DNA of 64,000 bases from Liolophura sinensis (GCF_032854445.1 NC_088300.1:68548984-68612983), one strand, 5' to 3'; positions 11,590-24,545 are shown, counted from the stretch's first letter. The notes: generated by a model not told the origin, from the letters alone. Translations and numbers: made by a program.

Positions 11590-11760
11590 ACAGCTTGTAC
11601 TTTTGTCTGTAACATATTAAAAAATCAACCTAGCATGACCATCATATTTTAGCTGTTGTGGCTGGATATGAAGCTACGGTATTTTGTCACCTTTATGGGG
11701 GAACAGTAACGCTGGGAAAAGAGATTTCAATTTCATCCAACACAGACATAAATATATATT
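11590..11760 (+). repeat. Repeat copy related to 9500-9720
   Basis: Shares ordered short blocks with the first copy but is diverged and has lost the GTTACC palindrome. Family not recognised. Confidence 0.4.
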
Positions 11761-12789
11761 TTTCAAACTGGAAAATAACAGTGTACGGGTATTTGGATGA
11801 CGTTACGTCGTATTCTCAACATACACTACGAAAGCCGCTGTAAATTTACGCCTAAAACTACTGGCAAGTTGGAGGCCAGATTGGGGGGGGGGGGGGAGTA
11901 TTAGAATTTTAACGTGGCGTTTACCCCTTCCAGGGAACGATTTACGCCACAGTTCCTAAATTTTAAGTTGTCTCTGAAATCTTTTCAGGTATCAGGATGG
12001 AATATTGCTGGGATATTGTAGCTAATGTACCAAATTTACAATTTAGAGAAACTATTTAAAGTGATTAGGTTAGACTTGAGATTCACTAGATTGACTCAAT
12101 TCCTACTAATATATATATAGTTTAGCCTATATGTTTAGGTAAGAAAAAACCAGTTCAGCAGTTGACTTGGGTAATATAAAAAGCCCACACTCATGTACAT
12201 GTATGTGTATATAACATACCAAACATGCAATGAGTGTAGGGAAAAACTGGGGCAGGGTATCAAAACCATTATATAAATATATACAATACCGAGTACGTGC
12301 ATGTATATATCCATAGTGGGCAAAAAACAATATGTAAATATACACACTACACAGAGTAGGTGTATATATAGCTGGGTGAAATATAAATATATACAACACA
12401 CAAAGTGCACATATCTATATTCAAAGAGGGGAAAAGGTGATATCAAAGTATCGTTTCAAATAGAAACGTAACTGAAAACAATACCATCTGACTTAAGTGT
12501 TCCACGACTTAGATATATGAACAACAGTATTATCAGACATGTATATGTACACACACACATGTAGTTGGACACCAGAGAAATCGTCTGTATATTTACAGCA
12601 GCTGAGTAAAACACTTATACCGCAGGAGCTAATGTATATATGTAAGTATGAACAGAATAAATGGGGCTATTGTGCACTTAAATACCAGGTAAGAGAGACT
12701 GCCAGGCATTTTACAAAGGAAGACGTGCTTACGCCTATTTACATAAATTAGGCCAAGGTCAATTATGAAGAAAGGTGTTGCTGGTCGAA

Positions 12790-14012
12790 TCTAAAACAAG
12801 CGCCTCTTGCTACCTACACGCACTGTAACGCTCATGTTTTGAATCTTTCAATCGCTTCAGCTGTCAGGACCTTAACATCCGACATGTTCTCGCCACGATA
12901 AAAAATGTAGCTATATTTATCAACTATTCTCCCAAACGCGAGAGCCTGTTAGAGATGGTAGCCAGACAACGGGTTGAACATTTAGGCACCAGAAAAGTGA
13001 TCGTGGGGCTTTATAAAACCAGATGGTCAGAAAGAGATAAGGCATTTGAACATTTCTACCTGGCTCTACCGTTCCTTGTGGAGTGTTTCGAAATCATTAA
13101 TGGTACACACCCTGACCTCGCTGCATATGAAGACGAATTCGTTCAAGGATGGGATACGGAGTCGAAGCGAGAAGCCACTGTGAGTCTCAAGGCCGTGACA
13201 GATTTTGGTTTCATCGTCACTCTTGTGACCCTTTACCATTTCCTCCATCCTCTCAATGGACTCACGCAGAGGTTACAGGGTCGAACGATGGATATCATAA
13301 ACGCTTTTCTTAGTGTGGAGGAAACTCTGTCTAACTTGAAAGTGTTTCGGGATGATGTTGACGAGCAGTTTCACCCAAGCGGTCAGATTAGCAGAGAAAG
13401 TATCTGTGAAAATCAGAAAAATCGCCAGAATCCTCCTGCTGACAACCCTGAAGACTACTTCCGCAGGACAGTAGCTAACTGTCTCCTTGATTCTCTCATC
13501 ATGGAATTGCAAACGCGATTCGGCCCAATGTCTTAGATGGCGTCTAAACTGCTTTTCCTGATGCCTTCTGTACTCTGCGACCCCACCACGGGTACGAAAA
13601 CCGCACAAGATATCATTAACATGTACAAAGACGACCTACCAAGTCCGCATTTCACAGATATCGAAATTCTGTGTTGGAAAAGCAATTGGGATCGTCATCC
13701 AAAACAGGATCGACCGAACAGTCTTGCAAAAGCCCTGGGATAAAAAAAATACTGCGATGAGAATTATCCTAACCTGTCTGTCCTACTTCAAATCACTGCT
13801 ACGTTAGGGTTACATCCGCAGAGTCTGAGCGTTCCTTCTCGACAATGCGCCGCTGAGAAGTTATCTTCGAGCAACCATGCGTTCACCACGATTGTCCGGC
13901 CCGGCGTTGATGAATATCCATTGTGGACACCAGGTAAATTACAAGAGAGCAGTTGACCTCTTTTTGCGTCTCCATCCGCGCAAGATACAGCAGGCAAACC
14001 TTCTGTTCAGTT
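12790..14012 (+). pseudogene. hAT transposase, C-terminal half (decayed)
   Basis: Reads LATYTHCNAHVLNLSIASAV, shifts frame near 12884, then KNVAIFINYSPKRESLLEMV and RSERDKAFEHF-like sequence, an open stretch 12955-13536, a stop, and a second open stretch 13537-13743. Further shifts follow through the dimerisation region (PNLSVLLQI, SAESERSFSTMRR, TMRSPRLSGLALMNIHCG) to about 14012. This order is that of hAT transposases of the 'repressor of the inhibitor of protein kinase'-like type (DUF4371, then hAT C-terminal dimerisation domain). The first residues continue from just after the YDG motif. Several frame breaks make it inactive. Confidence 0.8.
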
Positions 14013-14867
14013 GAAGGCGATACAGATGCATTTGCAACGTGAAGCCGAATGTCACAAAACCCATTCACATTGGACACCCATTCAGTTTTTGGGCTGAGAA
14101 CAATATCAAAGAATTAAACAAAAGTAACTGCTTATACGTGCATGTATTATAAGTAAAACAAGAGGCTAACACGTGCGCTCTATCCTGTTATGTTGAGATA
14201 ATTCCTTTCTAAATGCTACAAACATGTACACGCAGCAATTCTGTTCCAAGCTCAAAACTGATAAGGAGACTGTTTTGCTTGTGATTTACTCATACAGCTG
14301 CGGTAAACGTACTTAACTAATATTTCTATATAGTCACGTAAACATGGCTGTTTTGTTAGACTTGCTGTTGCATGGAAATAATGTCTCTGCCTGATATAAA
14401 TGTAGTTATGTAAATGTCAAAAGTAATAAAATGTGGACGTTAGGGTATATGTCTTCTAAATGTATTGTAAAACCTCACATTACCTTCTTGTCGCGTATTT
14501 AGGTCTTTTACCTGCATATGATTTGTCGACAAATTGTACCCAGATTTTGTTTCACATGTTGGGTTCCGGCTTATGTACCGACACAGGTGGTGTGTAATTA
14601 CACTCCGTTGTACTTTCTTTTAATCACAATTATTGTCAGGTGAAGATAAGCACATTTCAGAAACTTATTTGTTTAATACGTGTACCGCTTTAATTTAATC
14701 AATTTGTCTTCAGTGTGCTGTGAATTTGCACCAGTGGTGAAATAGAAGGGAAAAAATAATGAAACTTATGAAGCAACATATTTGCAGAATTAAACAATTT
14801 ACACGTATTTCAGTTTGAAATTTTGGTCTTGTTTATTGCCCGGAAATCGACAGATTGCGTCTCCGGC

Positions 14868-14957
14868 CATGTAGGTACCCAAGGGCGGCCCCTAGACCCT
14901 CGCCTTGTTGGCGGGAATAGTCGACCCCCCCTTCAGAAATCTTGGCGACGCCTATGA
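14868..14957 (+). mobile_element. Possible hAT terminus
   Basis: GGGCGGCCCCTAGACCCTCG ... GACCCCCCCTTCAGAAATCT followed by TGGCGACGCCTA resembles the GC-rich subterminal and terminal sequence common in hAT elements of this type (…AAATCCTGGATCCGCCCCTG). It lies about 860 bases past the C-terminal half. The matching left end was not found. Confidence 0.4.
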
Positions 14958-16705
14958 TGTATACGTAAATGTCTTGCGACATAGTATGGATTGTCTGTCA
15001 AACGAGCTTGATACTGTTGATAGGTAAGTTCTATTGACACTTGCCCATTGAAACGCTAAACCGACATTGAAACGTGCCTTTTCTGTTTATCAAAGACGTG
15101 CGGCTGTGGTCGCCTTTGTAAATTGGCTGAGACAAAACTATTATGGGGTTTACTTTGTAACTGCCATTAGGACAAAACGAGTTACAACAAAGCCCTAGTG
15201 GTAGCAATCTTGCAGTGTGAGAAATCTTACACTTGTACTTTGAAGGTAGTCCAAGGTCATTTTCAAAACATGAAACATTTTCTTTATAATGTTCCCGTTT
15301 TCACTGCTTGTACATGGGGACTTTTGGTGTGGTTTACGTTGTATTAAGCTTGTCTTCCACCGTGCAATATGGTTTTGCATATCTTTTTATGCCATATGTG
15401 GGAAGGTTCGTTAGTAGGTTGTCAACGGTCGGTGACTTACCCCCAGGCATTCCGGTTTCTTCCACCGGTCATATTGCCCGCTATCGTACAAGATAAAAAT
15501 TAATATGTTGTTAAATAAGAATCAAATAAAAATAAAATACTCATGTGATTAAACGAACACTAATCCGTTTTGTGTTCTGCAGATGAGTGCCAATGTTTTG
15601 TCATCAGTCTGTGGTAATAATGCGTCAGCGCATGTGTCATCTGTTGCTCTTGAACTTCACTGTAATTTTGTCGTTTTCATCGGACACATATATATGGGCC
15701 GGAAAACTTCATACAGGCTGATGGTGGCCAATCACTTCCACCTTATAAAAGAACTGTGTGCTGAATACGAGACAAAGCCGGCGGACAAAGAGTCTAACAA
15801 GCATGAACTAAAGCATGAAAACTAGGGGAACTGCCAATACATAAGTACAAAGAGTCTGGTAAGTTCTTGGACCTCAATCTAATCATCCCGAATGTGTCTC
15901 TGTCGAAGACGGCCAAAAACAACCTTCGAGGCGTGTTCTGGTACGGATTAAATACTTCGGTTCAGCTAATTTACTGGGCATACAACCCCGAATATTAAGT
16001 GAAGGTCAATAACTGACATGTCCCGTGACCGTTGACAAGAGGAGACTCCCGACCAGCGATGTGGTTAATATGAATGGTTGAAACTGCAAGTGAATAGTGT
16101 AGAGCTCAACAATTGTCAGCATTCTGAAGCCGAAAACTTGTAGTGATAAGGATAAGTATCTGTAACTACATGGTAGTGATAAAGATAAGTATCTGTAACT
16201 ACACCACGAATGGAAGGCTATAGTTTGTTCAGGATATCAGACGATATTTGTCCATGGATATTTACGGATTTTGCGGCTATTTGTCGTATCCCAAGCGTTC
16301 GTTAAAATATAAAAAAATTATGTCGTCCTGCAAGTGGTATTGTACGGAAAGCAGTGACCATTGTCTTGGGGTAGCTGGAAGAGGATAACGTCGGAGTTCT
16401 TCCTCTGATTCCTACATCGACGTAGAAGGCTTCGGGTCTATGTCCAGACTAGCCGAGTATATCCGTCTCCTGGACGAATTTCAGGAGATTTACAAGGGGT
16501 ATCACGCCTAGAGAAGAACATATATCCACCGACTTTTCCACAATTGAGAACTGTGCAAAGCTCTGCACGATCCTAAACGTCCGGTTCAGTCGTACAAGGA
16601 CTTCGCCGGTTGGTATAAACAGGATATTTGCAAATAAGCAAGACAGTTCTTTGACCGATTTTTTTTCTACTGGACAAATAAGCCTCGATGGCTTTGTTAA
16701 TGTTG
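14958..16705. other. Non-coding between hAT halves
   Basis: Contains a degenerate SINE copy (15385-15535), an 80-codon open frame at 15583-15825 with no recognisable family, and a 33-bp motif repeated twice at 16140-16203 (GATAAGTATCTGTAACTACA). Around 16380-16640 a coding-like but broken stretch (LAEYIRLLDEFQEIYKGYHA) may be transposon debris. No gene is called. Confidence 0.45.
15385..15535 (+). mobile_element. Degenerate SINE copy
   Basis: ATATGTGGGAAGGTTCGTTA...GGTTGTCAACGGTCGGTG...ATTCCGGTTTCTTCCACC...ATCAAATAAAAATAAA follows the SINE body in order but is heavily diverged. Confidence 0.6.
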
Positions 16706-16746
16706 AGCCTCCGTGGCCGATGTGGTTAGCGTGCCAGTGCTCCGCG
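16705..16746 (+). mobile_element. SINE head fragment
   Basis: GAGCCTCCGTGGCCGATGTG then GTTAGCGTGCCAG is the tRNA-like 5' end with box A; the rest of the element is absent. Confidence 0.6.
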
Positions 16747-16959
16747 TTTTTCAGTCAAAAAAGTCTGCACCGGTTCCAGAGCCGTAGAATCTATCTCTCA
16801 GCCTCCTGTCGCTAACCCAGTTCGCCATTACACATGATCTTTCTTGACTTCATCGCCACCTTGGGTCGATTGCTTTTTGTTGAAGGTAATTTCTGTCATA
16901 ACGCGTTTCAATAAATATAGAATTTGGCCCTTGTCGTCAGTTAATGACACCTAGCGATG

Positions 16960-18132
16960 GTGGTGTAAACCCTACATGCTTGACTTACTACAGCAACCGT
17001 CATAGCACTGTCCACGCAACATTTGAATATCCAATCCTACCTTACTGTAAAAATCCAGGATAGCTCTGCAGATGGCTTCGCCCGTGATCCTATGGAGGTT
17101 CAGAAACCCCAAAAATTCTTCTCGAATCTGATTTTGGGAATCAACGAAGTGAATACATGCGGACATGAGTTCGACGTTGCTGGATGTCACCTCATCTACC
17201 ATAAGAGTGTGAAACCCAGCGCTTCTGATTTTCTCTATAATGTCGGCTTGGATACTACTGTGACCTATCACATATATCATTTCATTTTGTGATTCGGCTC
17301 ATAGATATGTGACATTTCGGGCCGCAGGCTGTGTCATGTGGCCCTTCAGCAATTCGTCTTCCTCTGCAAACTGACGTAGGAAGGCGAGGAAATTTCCTGG
17401 GTTCTGGTATGGGTCTGTTTCTAGAACGTCTTCTCTGTGTCCACGTAGGGCAATGCCTTGCCTACCACAGAAGTGGACAGCTTGCGCAGGAGTATGTCCC
17501 GGTACTTTTCTGAGCGGTTTTGAAGCTCGTGGTTTATCAGACGAGGTACGGTCTAAGATTTCAAATCTTATTCTAAAATGTTCTAAATCCATGACGGCAT
17601 GTTGATGATATCTGGTTTCACAGTGGTTTTCTTTAATGTTATGCCAAGAACGGCACCCCTTGTTTACAAAGTGCTGTAGCTATTATCGCTTGTCCTGGGA
17701 AGTTGGTAATGAGCATGGTAGACAGAAAATGCCGTCAACAAACTGGCTATATTTAAAGTTTGAATCCAAGTAGTCTAACCTGCACCTTCTGTTGCATCCA
17801 TGTTGTTTAGTAGTGGGGAATTGGAATGTATGATCAGGTTGAAAGAGACCTACTAATATTCCACATTTTTCTTCCGCGCTGATATTTTCCAGGTTTTGAC
17901 AAGCCAGTTCTACGTTATCTGCCTTCAATAAATCTCCTCCAGCCAACACCTTGCCAATGTCATAACTCAGTCGGATTGTACTGCCGGTATCAACAGATGC
18001 CAGCTCATCTAATTCTTCGGGCTGTTTTGAAGAAGAAGGAACTGCCATGTTAACATCCATGGGAATTTGCTCATCTGTGGACGCAGGTTCTTTATGACCG
18101 GGTGGCTCGACCATCGAAACCTCTGTTAACAA
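16960..18132 (-). pseudogene. hAT transposase, N-terminal half (decayed)
   Basis: On the minus strand an open stretch (18132-17683) ends FKYSQFVDGIFCLPCSLPTS. After a one-base shift near 17688 it continues FVNKGCRSWHNIKENHCETR and HQHAVMDLEHF, a TTF-type zinc-finger region. Then comes a DUF4371-like segment (RQGIALRGHREDV, NPGNFLAFLRQFAEEDELL), an in-frame TGA at 17299-17301, and VIGHSSIQADIIEKIRSAGF, VDEVTSSNVELMSACIHFVD and RGQCYDG. Homology stops at YDG near 16990. This is the part missing from the plus-strand half at 12.8 kb. One frameshift and one stop make it non-functional. Confidence 0.8.
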
Positions 18133-21100
18133 ACAAATGTTTCATTTTCAAAATTTTATAACTAAACGCCATATCAATTAAAGTTATTTGTGTGTGTGTG
18201 TGTGGTTTTTTTGGGTTGACTGTGGTGAGATAACTTGAATGATAATGCACTGAACTGGTCAAAAATGTCACGTTCATGGGACTACCAATAGTCGTGTGAA
18301 ATTAGGGTAAATAAAAAAACGACCTATTTCATCAGCATTTAATCAGATCGTTTATTATAGAGCCATAACTGATTCCTGGTGAACATTTTCTATTATAGCC
18401 ACGGCAAAATATTTTCAATGTGGCGTCACATAAAAATCTGCAATTCTTCACTTCTTTTACTCTTTTTACAAATAGATTGTAGGGTCTACTTCAGTTATGT
18501 TCCAGGTAATATTGATTGATTGATTGGTTGATTGATTGATTGATTAACGCCTTATTCGGACTTTGTTTTTACTCGTATGACGGCTTGTCACGTTTATGCT
18601 TTGGAGAAATCGGAGTGCCCAGAGTAAGGCATCTGACAGCTTTCTGGCTAAAAGCGGCAGCTGACAGAGCTGTTCATTACGTAATTCAGTATTTGTCTAT
18701 TCTCCAGTTATCACACTGTCGTCACAGATTTGACCTTTCTGTTATAGGCCGTATGTGTTAACTCGTTTTTATTAAAAAATAAATCAACTAGAAAGGGTAT
18801 CAGTGTAGCATGGATTCGTTTACAACAACAACATTTAAGTAATTGTGTGTCACACATGCCGCTATGCATTGCAATTCATGTACCTTACTGTACTAGACTT
18901 TTGATAGAAAATTAACCTTCATCAGTTATGTCAGTAGCTTTTCGTTTGAAGAACCGCCGTATACCAGGGTCTGACATCTTTGGACGAAAAAAAAGCTGAT
19001 CGCACACGTGTCTGATTTCAACACTGGTTCGTTTTAAGCACTGCGCGTAGTGAAACTCGTCTTTTACGAAGTTATTCCCCTTTGCTGAAGACAGCAGTTT
19101 TGTATACCCAGGACAACGCTGTGATAAGATGCGGCATCAGTCGATTATATTATTATTTCCTGCATTGAGGCAGCTCTATATTAAACCCAAATCAGACAAA
19201 CTCACGAAGGACCGGAATTCTGCTAGTCAGGCCTATACCCTAATGACATGGCCCCAATATCGGTCCTCTCTTACTAAATGGCCTGGGGTTTCTTTTCCTT
19301 ATCTTTCTCTTCTTCTCTCCGTTCGTTCGTTCGCACCTGGCGACCCCCCCCCCCCCCCCCCCGGCGACGGCCCTGTACATTGTATCCGGTTTTCTGACAC
19401 GAGCGAAAAGTGATGTGATCGGTGTTTGCCAATGAATAGCCTTTAATACTTTAGTATGGAGTAAGCTCGGCTTTTGACCAATGCAATCACGTGTTCAAAT
19501 CCGTCAGTGACTGGTTTGGTTCCGACTTTAAGGGATACAGAATCGACGCTGATTGACTGAAAGTAAGATAGGATTTCCATCTATTCCATGCATATTACTG
19601 TGTGTTGGTCACGCTTGAATAAATCTGCCGTGTGTTTGTCATTGGTATCTGGTGATATAATTATACTTTCAATTCAGATAAAGTTGTTATACTACGGTTT
19701 TATTTTCCCTTATAAATTAGTTGTCGATCTGTACCGTTGATGTAGACCCTACGCCCAAGTCCTCGATGCGCGTATTACGCTAGTATTGCATCAATCAAAC
19801 CATACACAATAAAAAAAAAACTTTTCAGAGCAGACGCATTAATCAAATCTTAAATTTATCATCTATATGTTACTGACGAAATACACATCAGTGAATCGCA
19901 TTTGCTTTTCCAGCTGCCAGTACTGGATTTTAGAGCATCATTTGTATAATATATGACCACTGACATATAGAGTAGGCCTATCACTGATTGCATTAAAAAA
20001 AAAACGCATCTGAATTAATGTTATTCCCTCTAATTGTCTGACGAAACGAAAAGCCTAATATGCACATAGTCTAATATACGGCATAAATCACGGGAACTTA
20101 CCAGTTGGGCAGAGATGTAAAAAAAAAGTAGCAATATGCCTTCATCTTAGTCTCCATCATCAGCAATAACTGGTGAAAGAATCAATAGTTATTGCGTATA
20201 AAATGAGGCTCCATTTAGAACTGAAACATCATTGTTGTCCATAGTGTAATAGTTGGTGTCATGGGCGGGGATGGCGGCCTCCCGCAGCACGTACTCGGTT
20301 CAGCCATAACTAAGTGCTGATTGATCAATTATCATGTTATCACTGGAAACGTCACTGGCATCGACACGCGTTACCGTGGCAAACGCACAAAGCCAGACAA
20401 ACGCATGGTTTCAACAACCAGTAGAGTGCTAGCTCAGAGGAGACAAGGCGAGAGTCCTAGTGATTCTGCGTTTAATGTAACTGTCAGTGTTGTAGGCATT
20501 CCGGTTGGACATCGTCGGTTATGCTTATCGAATGTTGACCATGTGACCAAACTAATTCGATGTTAATTGGTGGAGGTGATGCGGAGCGTTTGACAGGCTG
20601 TGTTTACAAGTGTAAATTACAGACATACCACTGTAGTCATTCGTCGTCCTGGAAAAGAACAGCGTTTGGTCAGTTCCTTCTCGCGTGCGTCGTGGTCAGC
20701 GATGTCATCATCGTTACTGTTCAACCGCCTTCTTCCCGAAACAAACACCATTGTCCTAAGCATGTATGGCCATGGTGTAGAGGTCGTCAGTACGAAGATG
20801 TACCGATGTTGTACGTGACACGGGGCGAATCGGTGACAAGGCTGTTCCTCGGCGAATGTAGGTAGGCACATTTATGTACCTTAGAGGGTATAACAAGATT
20901 CATTCATTAATTATTCCATAAAAATATGTTGCTAACGTTCTCAAAATGGTCCAGTTTTTTCGAGTGTTTGTGTTTGTAGCAGCGACAACACAATGTCCGC
21001 GTGCTCACAGAAGAAAATTGGTTGTATATACAAAGCAACAATCAACAATTTGGTTAATTCGATTCTGTTTACTTTGTTTGATTGATCAAAACACCAATAT

Positions 21101-22320
21101 TAAGGGCCGCAGCGCAGCAAGAGCAATGACGGTGTTATAACGGGAAAATGGTCAAACGTACAACCATTAAAATCTGACCTTTTGCAAATCTGCCTCGAAC
21201 AGAGTTTTATTTTAACAGTTCATATAAATGATTACACAATCCTAGCACGAATTTAGTTGTTTTTCTTTTTTTTAAACATTATGTCAACGTCGTATCACAA
21301 CGGTAAGTGGTTAATTCATAATATATACATATGTATGTATTTATATATAACTAGACATAAAGAGACGTCTTACACGACAACTTGATGTGTACGGGTATTA
21401 CATATGAATGTTTGTGATCAATAGATAGTCAACATTCGATAAGCAACAGAACAGAGAGTGAGCAAGGTCCGTTATATAGCATGTAATCTGTCATGGTCTT
21501 TGTCTATTCACTCTTCAGTTGTTGGGCACGTCACGGTCACATGAGTCTCCTGCATGCTTTAAAAATCACAACCAGGTGTATCAAAATACAGCCAGGGAAA
21601 GTCAGTCCGTTTCAGGTATTGATCTCATGGAATAACAATCAGCTTCCCGGCTGGGGTCACCACCATGTCTTACTCCATAACACCCTGTTTTACTGGTATG
21701 CGTTCTCTAGCATATACGGTGACAAATAGCACCGGAAGAGCTATACTACAGCTGATTGTGTACAGCCGCCATAAATTCTACTGCATTTTCCAATAAATGT
21801 TTCTCCGCTAATAGCCTCCCTGGAAGACGTGTCGGCCATTTGGAAAGCTATATATCTTCTCAATGAGAGTTGCTTGAGCACAGTGGAAGAAATATGCCAT
21901 TGCAACAGTTGCTTAAGTTCCAGCCACCTTTCAGTCTTGTTACTGTCTTCCTCTGTGACTGCCTCCCTTCAGGTGTTTACCACACCTGTGGACAATAATA
22001 CTGATTGTCTGTTAGCATCTCACCTGAATTCGAAGTATTTACAATTCCTGAAACGAGTCACATTATCTAACACCATGCAAAAAGGTATAAAGAACATTAA
22101 ATGATGGTATGCTGAACCAAATTTCTTTGACTTAAATTTAGGCTTTGTCTTATCATGCGTATAAAAATAAACACAGAAGTGCAAAAACATTGACAAATTC
22201 CTACTACGTGCTTTTAACAAGTACAGTTAAACATAAAAAACTTTGGTACTCTTACGGCTAAACATTATTTGGCACTGTTTATTGTAAGACAAAGTAATAC
22301 ATTGTAACGGTCTTCGCAAA
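18133..22320. other. Non-coding intergenic region
   Basis: Holds a GT run (18190), a TGATTGAT run (18513-18545), a poly-C run (19345-19362) and several A runs. Open frames at 20321-20566 and 20560-20865 overlap in different frames and match no family I know. Nothing else supported. Confidence 0.5.
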
Positions 22321-22324
22321 CATA

Positions 22325-22620
22325 ATATAATTAAGGACGTACAGCACAGAGGGCAAAACCCGAGCAGTGACGAACTGTGATCGCTGACAAATTTATTTAT
22401 TTTATTTATTTATTTGATTGGTGCTTTAAGAATATTTCACCTTATATGACGGCGGCAGCATTATGGTGGGAGGAAACCGGACAGAGCCTAAGGGAAACCC
22501 GCGACCATCCGCAGGTTGCTGGCAGATGCAGGCAAATGGGTACACGTAACCGGTGAAATACGTCTTCTTGTCAATTTACCTCAGTCAGATTTTTTATTCT
22601 AAAGACCAGTATCCACCGAT
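22325..22620 (+). repeat. 350-400 bp dispersed repeat, split by a SINE
   Basis: Starts GACGTACAGCACAGAGGGCA and GAGCAGTGACGAACTGTGAT, is interrupted by an antisense SINE at 22391-22527, then resumes AAATGGGTACACGTAACCGG and CTTGTCAATTTACCTCAGTC. Compare the unbroken unit at 24060. Confidence 0.7.
22391..22527 (-). mobile_element. SINE inserted in the dispersed repeat
   Basis: Antisense tail TTATTTATTTGATTGGTG, then GACGGCGGCAGCATTATGG, GGAGGAAACCGGACAGAG and CCATCCGCAGGTTGCTGGCA. CAAAT occurs on both sides and may be a short target-site duplication. 5'-truncated. Confidence 0.8.
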
Positions 22621-23150
22621 AAAGTGATAAATGCTTTTTTTTCCATCATCAAACAACTTTATATGTGCTCTATTTTCCGTCTTAAAATACCTGTGTACAC
22701 CGATTACGTGATAATTGTCCCATTTACCGTTATACGTTACCTGTGTATGCTATATATTTCGTCATCAAATACATATATCTATGATTTATTTTCCGTTTTT
22801 AAATACCTGTCTTCATCGATTACCTGATGAATGCTCCGATGAATGCTCTATATTTCCCATTCTCATCTGGGAACTGTCTCGAGAAATCTTTGTTACAAGC
22901 GTGAAACAGGTTCTTGGCTGTACTGGAAGGACAGCTGTTGTTTATGCACCCATAGCTACAGAACATCAAATGTTCATTTAAAACACCATTGACTGGAAAG
23001 GAGGAAATGTCGTTTTCTCGCGACATTTAAAACTCAACGTCATTTTGACCTACTCTCACTGTATTTAGCGACATAAAACTCACAATCCAATGCAGATGTA
23101 CACTGAGCTATCTAAACTTCACAGTCCTTCCCGCCAAAGATTCAAACTTT

Positions 23151-23419
23151 AAAGGCGTTCAAACGTTTGAATTCTGAGGTGGGTTTTATGGAGCATACTA
23201 TCATAGTTTAGGGATGTCACACGAAATTTTTCCAACTTTAATCACGACACTGAATGTTGAATAACTGTTTTTTACACCTGAGTAAAGGATTACTAAAATA
23301 ACGCTCCCATGAATTCCTTGATGGTGAACATCGGGGGAAAAGGGTGATGTGACGTCAGAGTTTCTAGCGAACGTCAATATGGCTCTTAACGCAAATATTT
23401 CATATATTTGAATGCCTTT
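23151..23419. mobile_element. MITE-like element, copy 1
   Basis: Begins AAAGGCGTTCAAACGTTTGA and ends ATATATTTGAATGCCTTT, an inverted-terminal match. GGTGGGTTTTATGGAGCATA and GATGTGACGTCAGAGTTTC also occur in the copy at 59.03 kb. No coding capacity. Confidence 0.65.
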
Positions 23420-23674
23420 CAGCACTCCTTTAAAAATCAGAAAAAAACAAATAAAAGTATTTTACGCCTGGTTTTCAGTCGTCTATATGATGAACCTTAC
23501 TTTACATGTTAGCTCTCCTTCATTTTCATTAGTTTGAGAATCTCCCTTCAAGGCTAGGTAGAAAGTAGGTTGGACTTCAGCTATTTATCATTCCGGAATT
23601 ATAGATAGTTTATACCCCACCCCTATTCGGGCAGTATTGCTGTCATAGCCTATGAAATATTTGTTGAATCTGCA

Positions 23675-24545
23675 AATATGAAAGACTATAGAATGGAGAG
23701 TAGAAACAGAGCAGCGACGACAGTGTGATAGTTGGCAAATGGTCACACATAACGGGTGAAATGCGAGCTCTTGTCATTTTTTTTCAGGGATTTATTCTAA
23801 CTGTTCATTTAAATCCTTATTTAGTAGCAAATATGGCTCCTTAAGCACCATGTCGTAAGCAGAATTAGGTAAAATATGTAGTTATAATAATTGCATTATA
23901 TGAAATGCCACAGGTCAAGTCAAGAAAGACACGTGATGTTGTACTGTCATCACACTTAATTAAGACTCACATGAAAACATTGCAAAAGTAAGAGGCCTTG
24001 AGGGGAATGCTTAGTCTACCACAGAATCCTGGTTTATGGAGGAATAAAATATAAATGACTATAGCACAGACAGTGTGGTATGCATGTATAGCTGATAAAT
24101 GGTCACACGTAACCGGTGAAATCCGGTCTCGTTTACCTCACTATACCTCAGATAGGGTTGTCCTGTGACTAACTGTTCTTGTAAATTCTTATACACATAT
24201 AGTAGCAAATTACACGCCCACTATAGCACCATTGCCCTAGTAGCGTTAGGTAAAACAAGTTAAAAAGCGCAGTGAGGTTACTTGCAATTTATCTCGAATT
24301 ACTCAAAATACTGTGTGGTCATTAGTCCTATTTTAACATTCACATGAAAACAATACAGGATTACAATGTGAAAGATTACAGTATGGAGAGTAAAAACAGA
24401 GCAGTGGTAACCGGAGAAACCCGGGCACTTGTCAATTCACCACGGCTATACAGTTCTGTTCTAACTGTTGGTGCTGATGCTCAAATCGCTCGCCCCGTAG
24501 CACCATGGTTTAAACGAAATTAGGGTACAGTGCTGCGCATAGACT
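23675..24545 (+). repeat. About three direct units of the 350-400 bp repeat
   Basis: Units start near 23675, 24055 and 24365. Each carries TATGGAGAGTAAAAACAGAG-like sequence, CACACGTAACCGGTGAAAT, TTCTAACTGTTC, a CTATAGCACCATG segment and GAATTAGGTAAAA, and units are joined by CACATGAAAACATTGCAA. The units are diverged. No coding potential. Confidence 0.75.

Larger units (their letters stand above)
6620..12760. other. Non-coding, repeat-rich intergenic region
   Basis: No gene recognised. It holds SINE fragments at 7787, 10359 and 10741, a duplicated motif near 9835/9925, a pair of related repeats at about 9500-9720 and 11590-11760, a poly-G run at 11883, and a degenerate AT-rich minisatellite around 12180-12430. 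Short open frames look random. Confidence 0.6.

Noticed and set aside
12135-12446. Two overlapping open frames rich in Ile, Tyr and His
   Set aside because: They read through a TATA/CACA-rich minisatellite; codon composition is that of simple repeats.
13273-13608. 111-codon minus-strand open frame
   Set aside because: Shadow of the hAT C-terminal half on the opposite strand.
15583-15825. 80-codon open frame between hAT halves
   Set aside because: No family match; composition ordinary; likely chance or decayed transposon.
19345-19362. Poly-C run, and poly-G at 11883-11896
   Set aside because: Simple homopolymers; lengths may be sequencing artefacts and no structure around them was seen.
20321-20865. 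Overlapping open frames of 81, 101 and 72 codons
   Set aside because: They overlap in different frames and on both strands, with no recognisable domain. Possibly transposon debris, not called.
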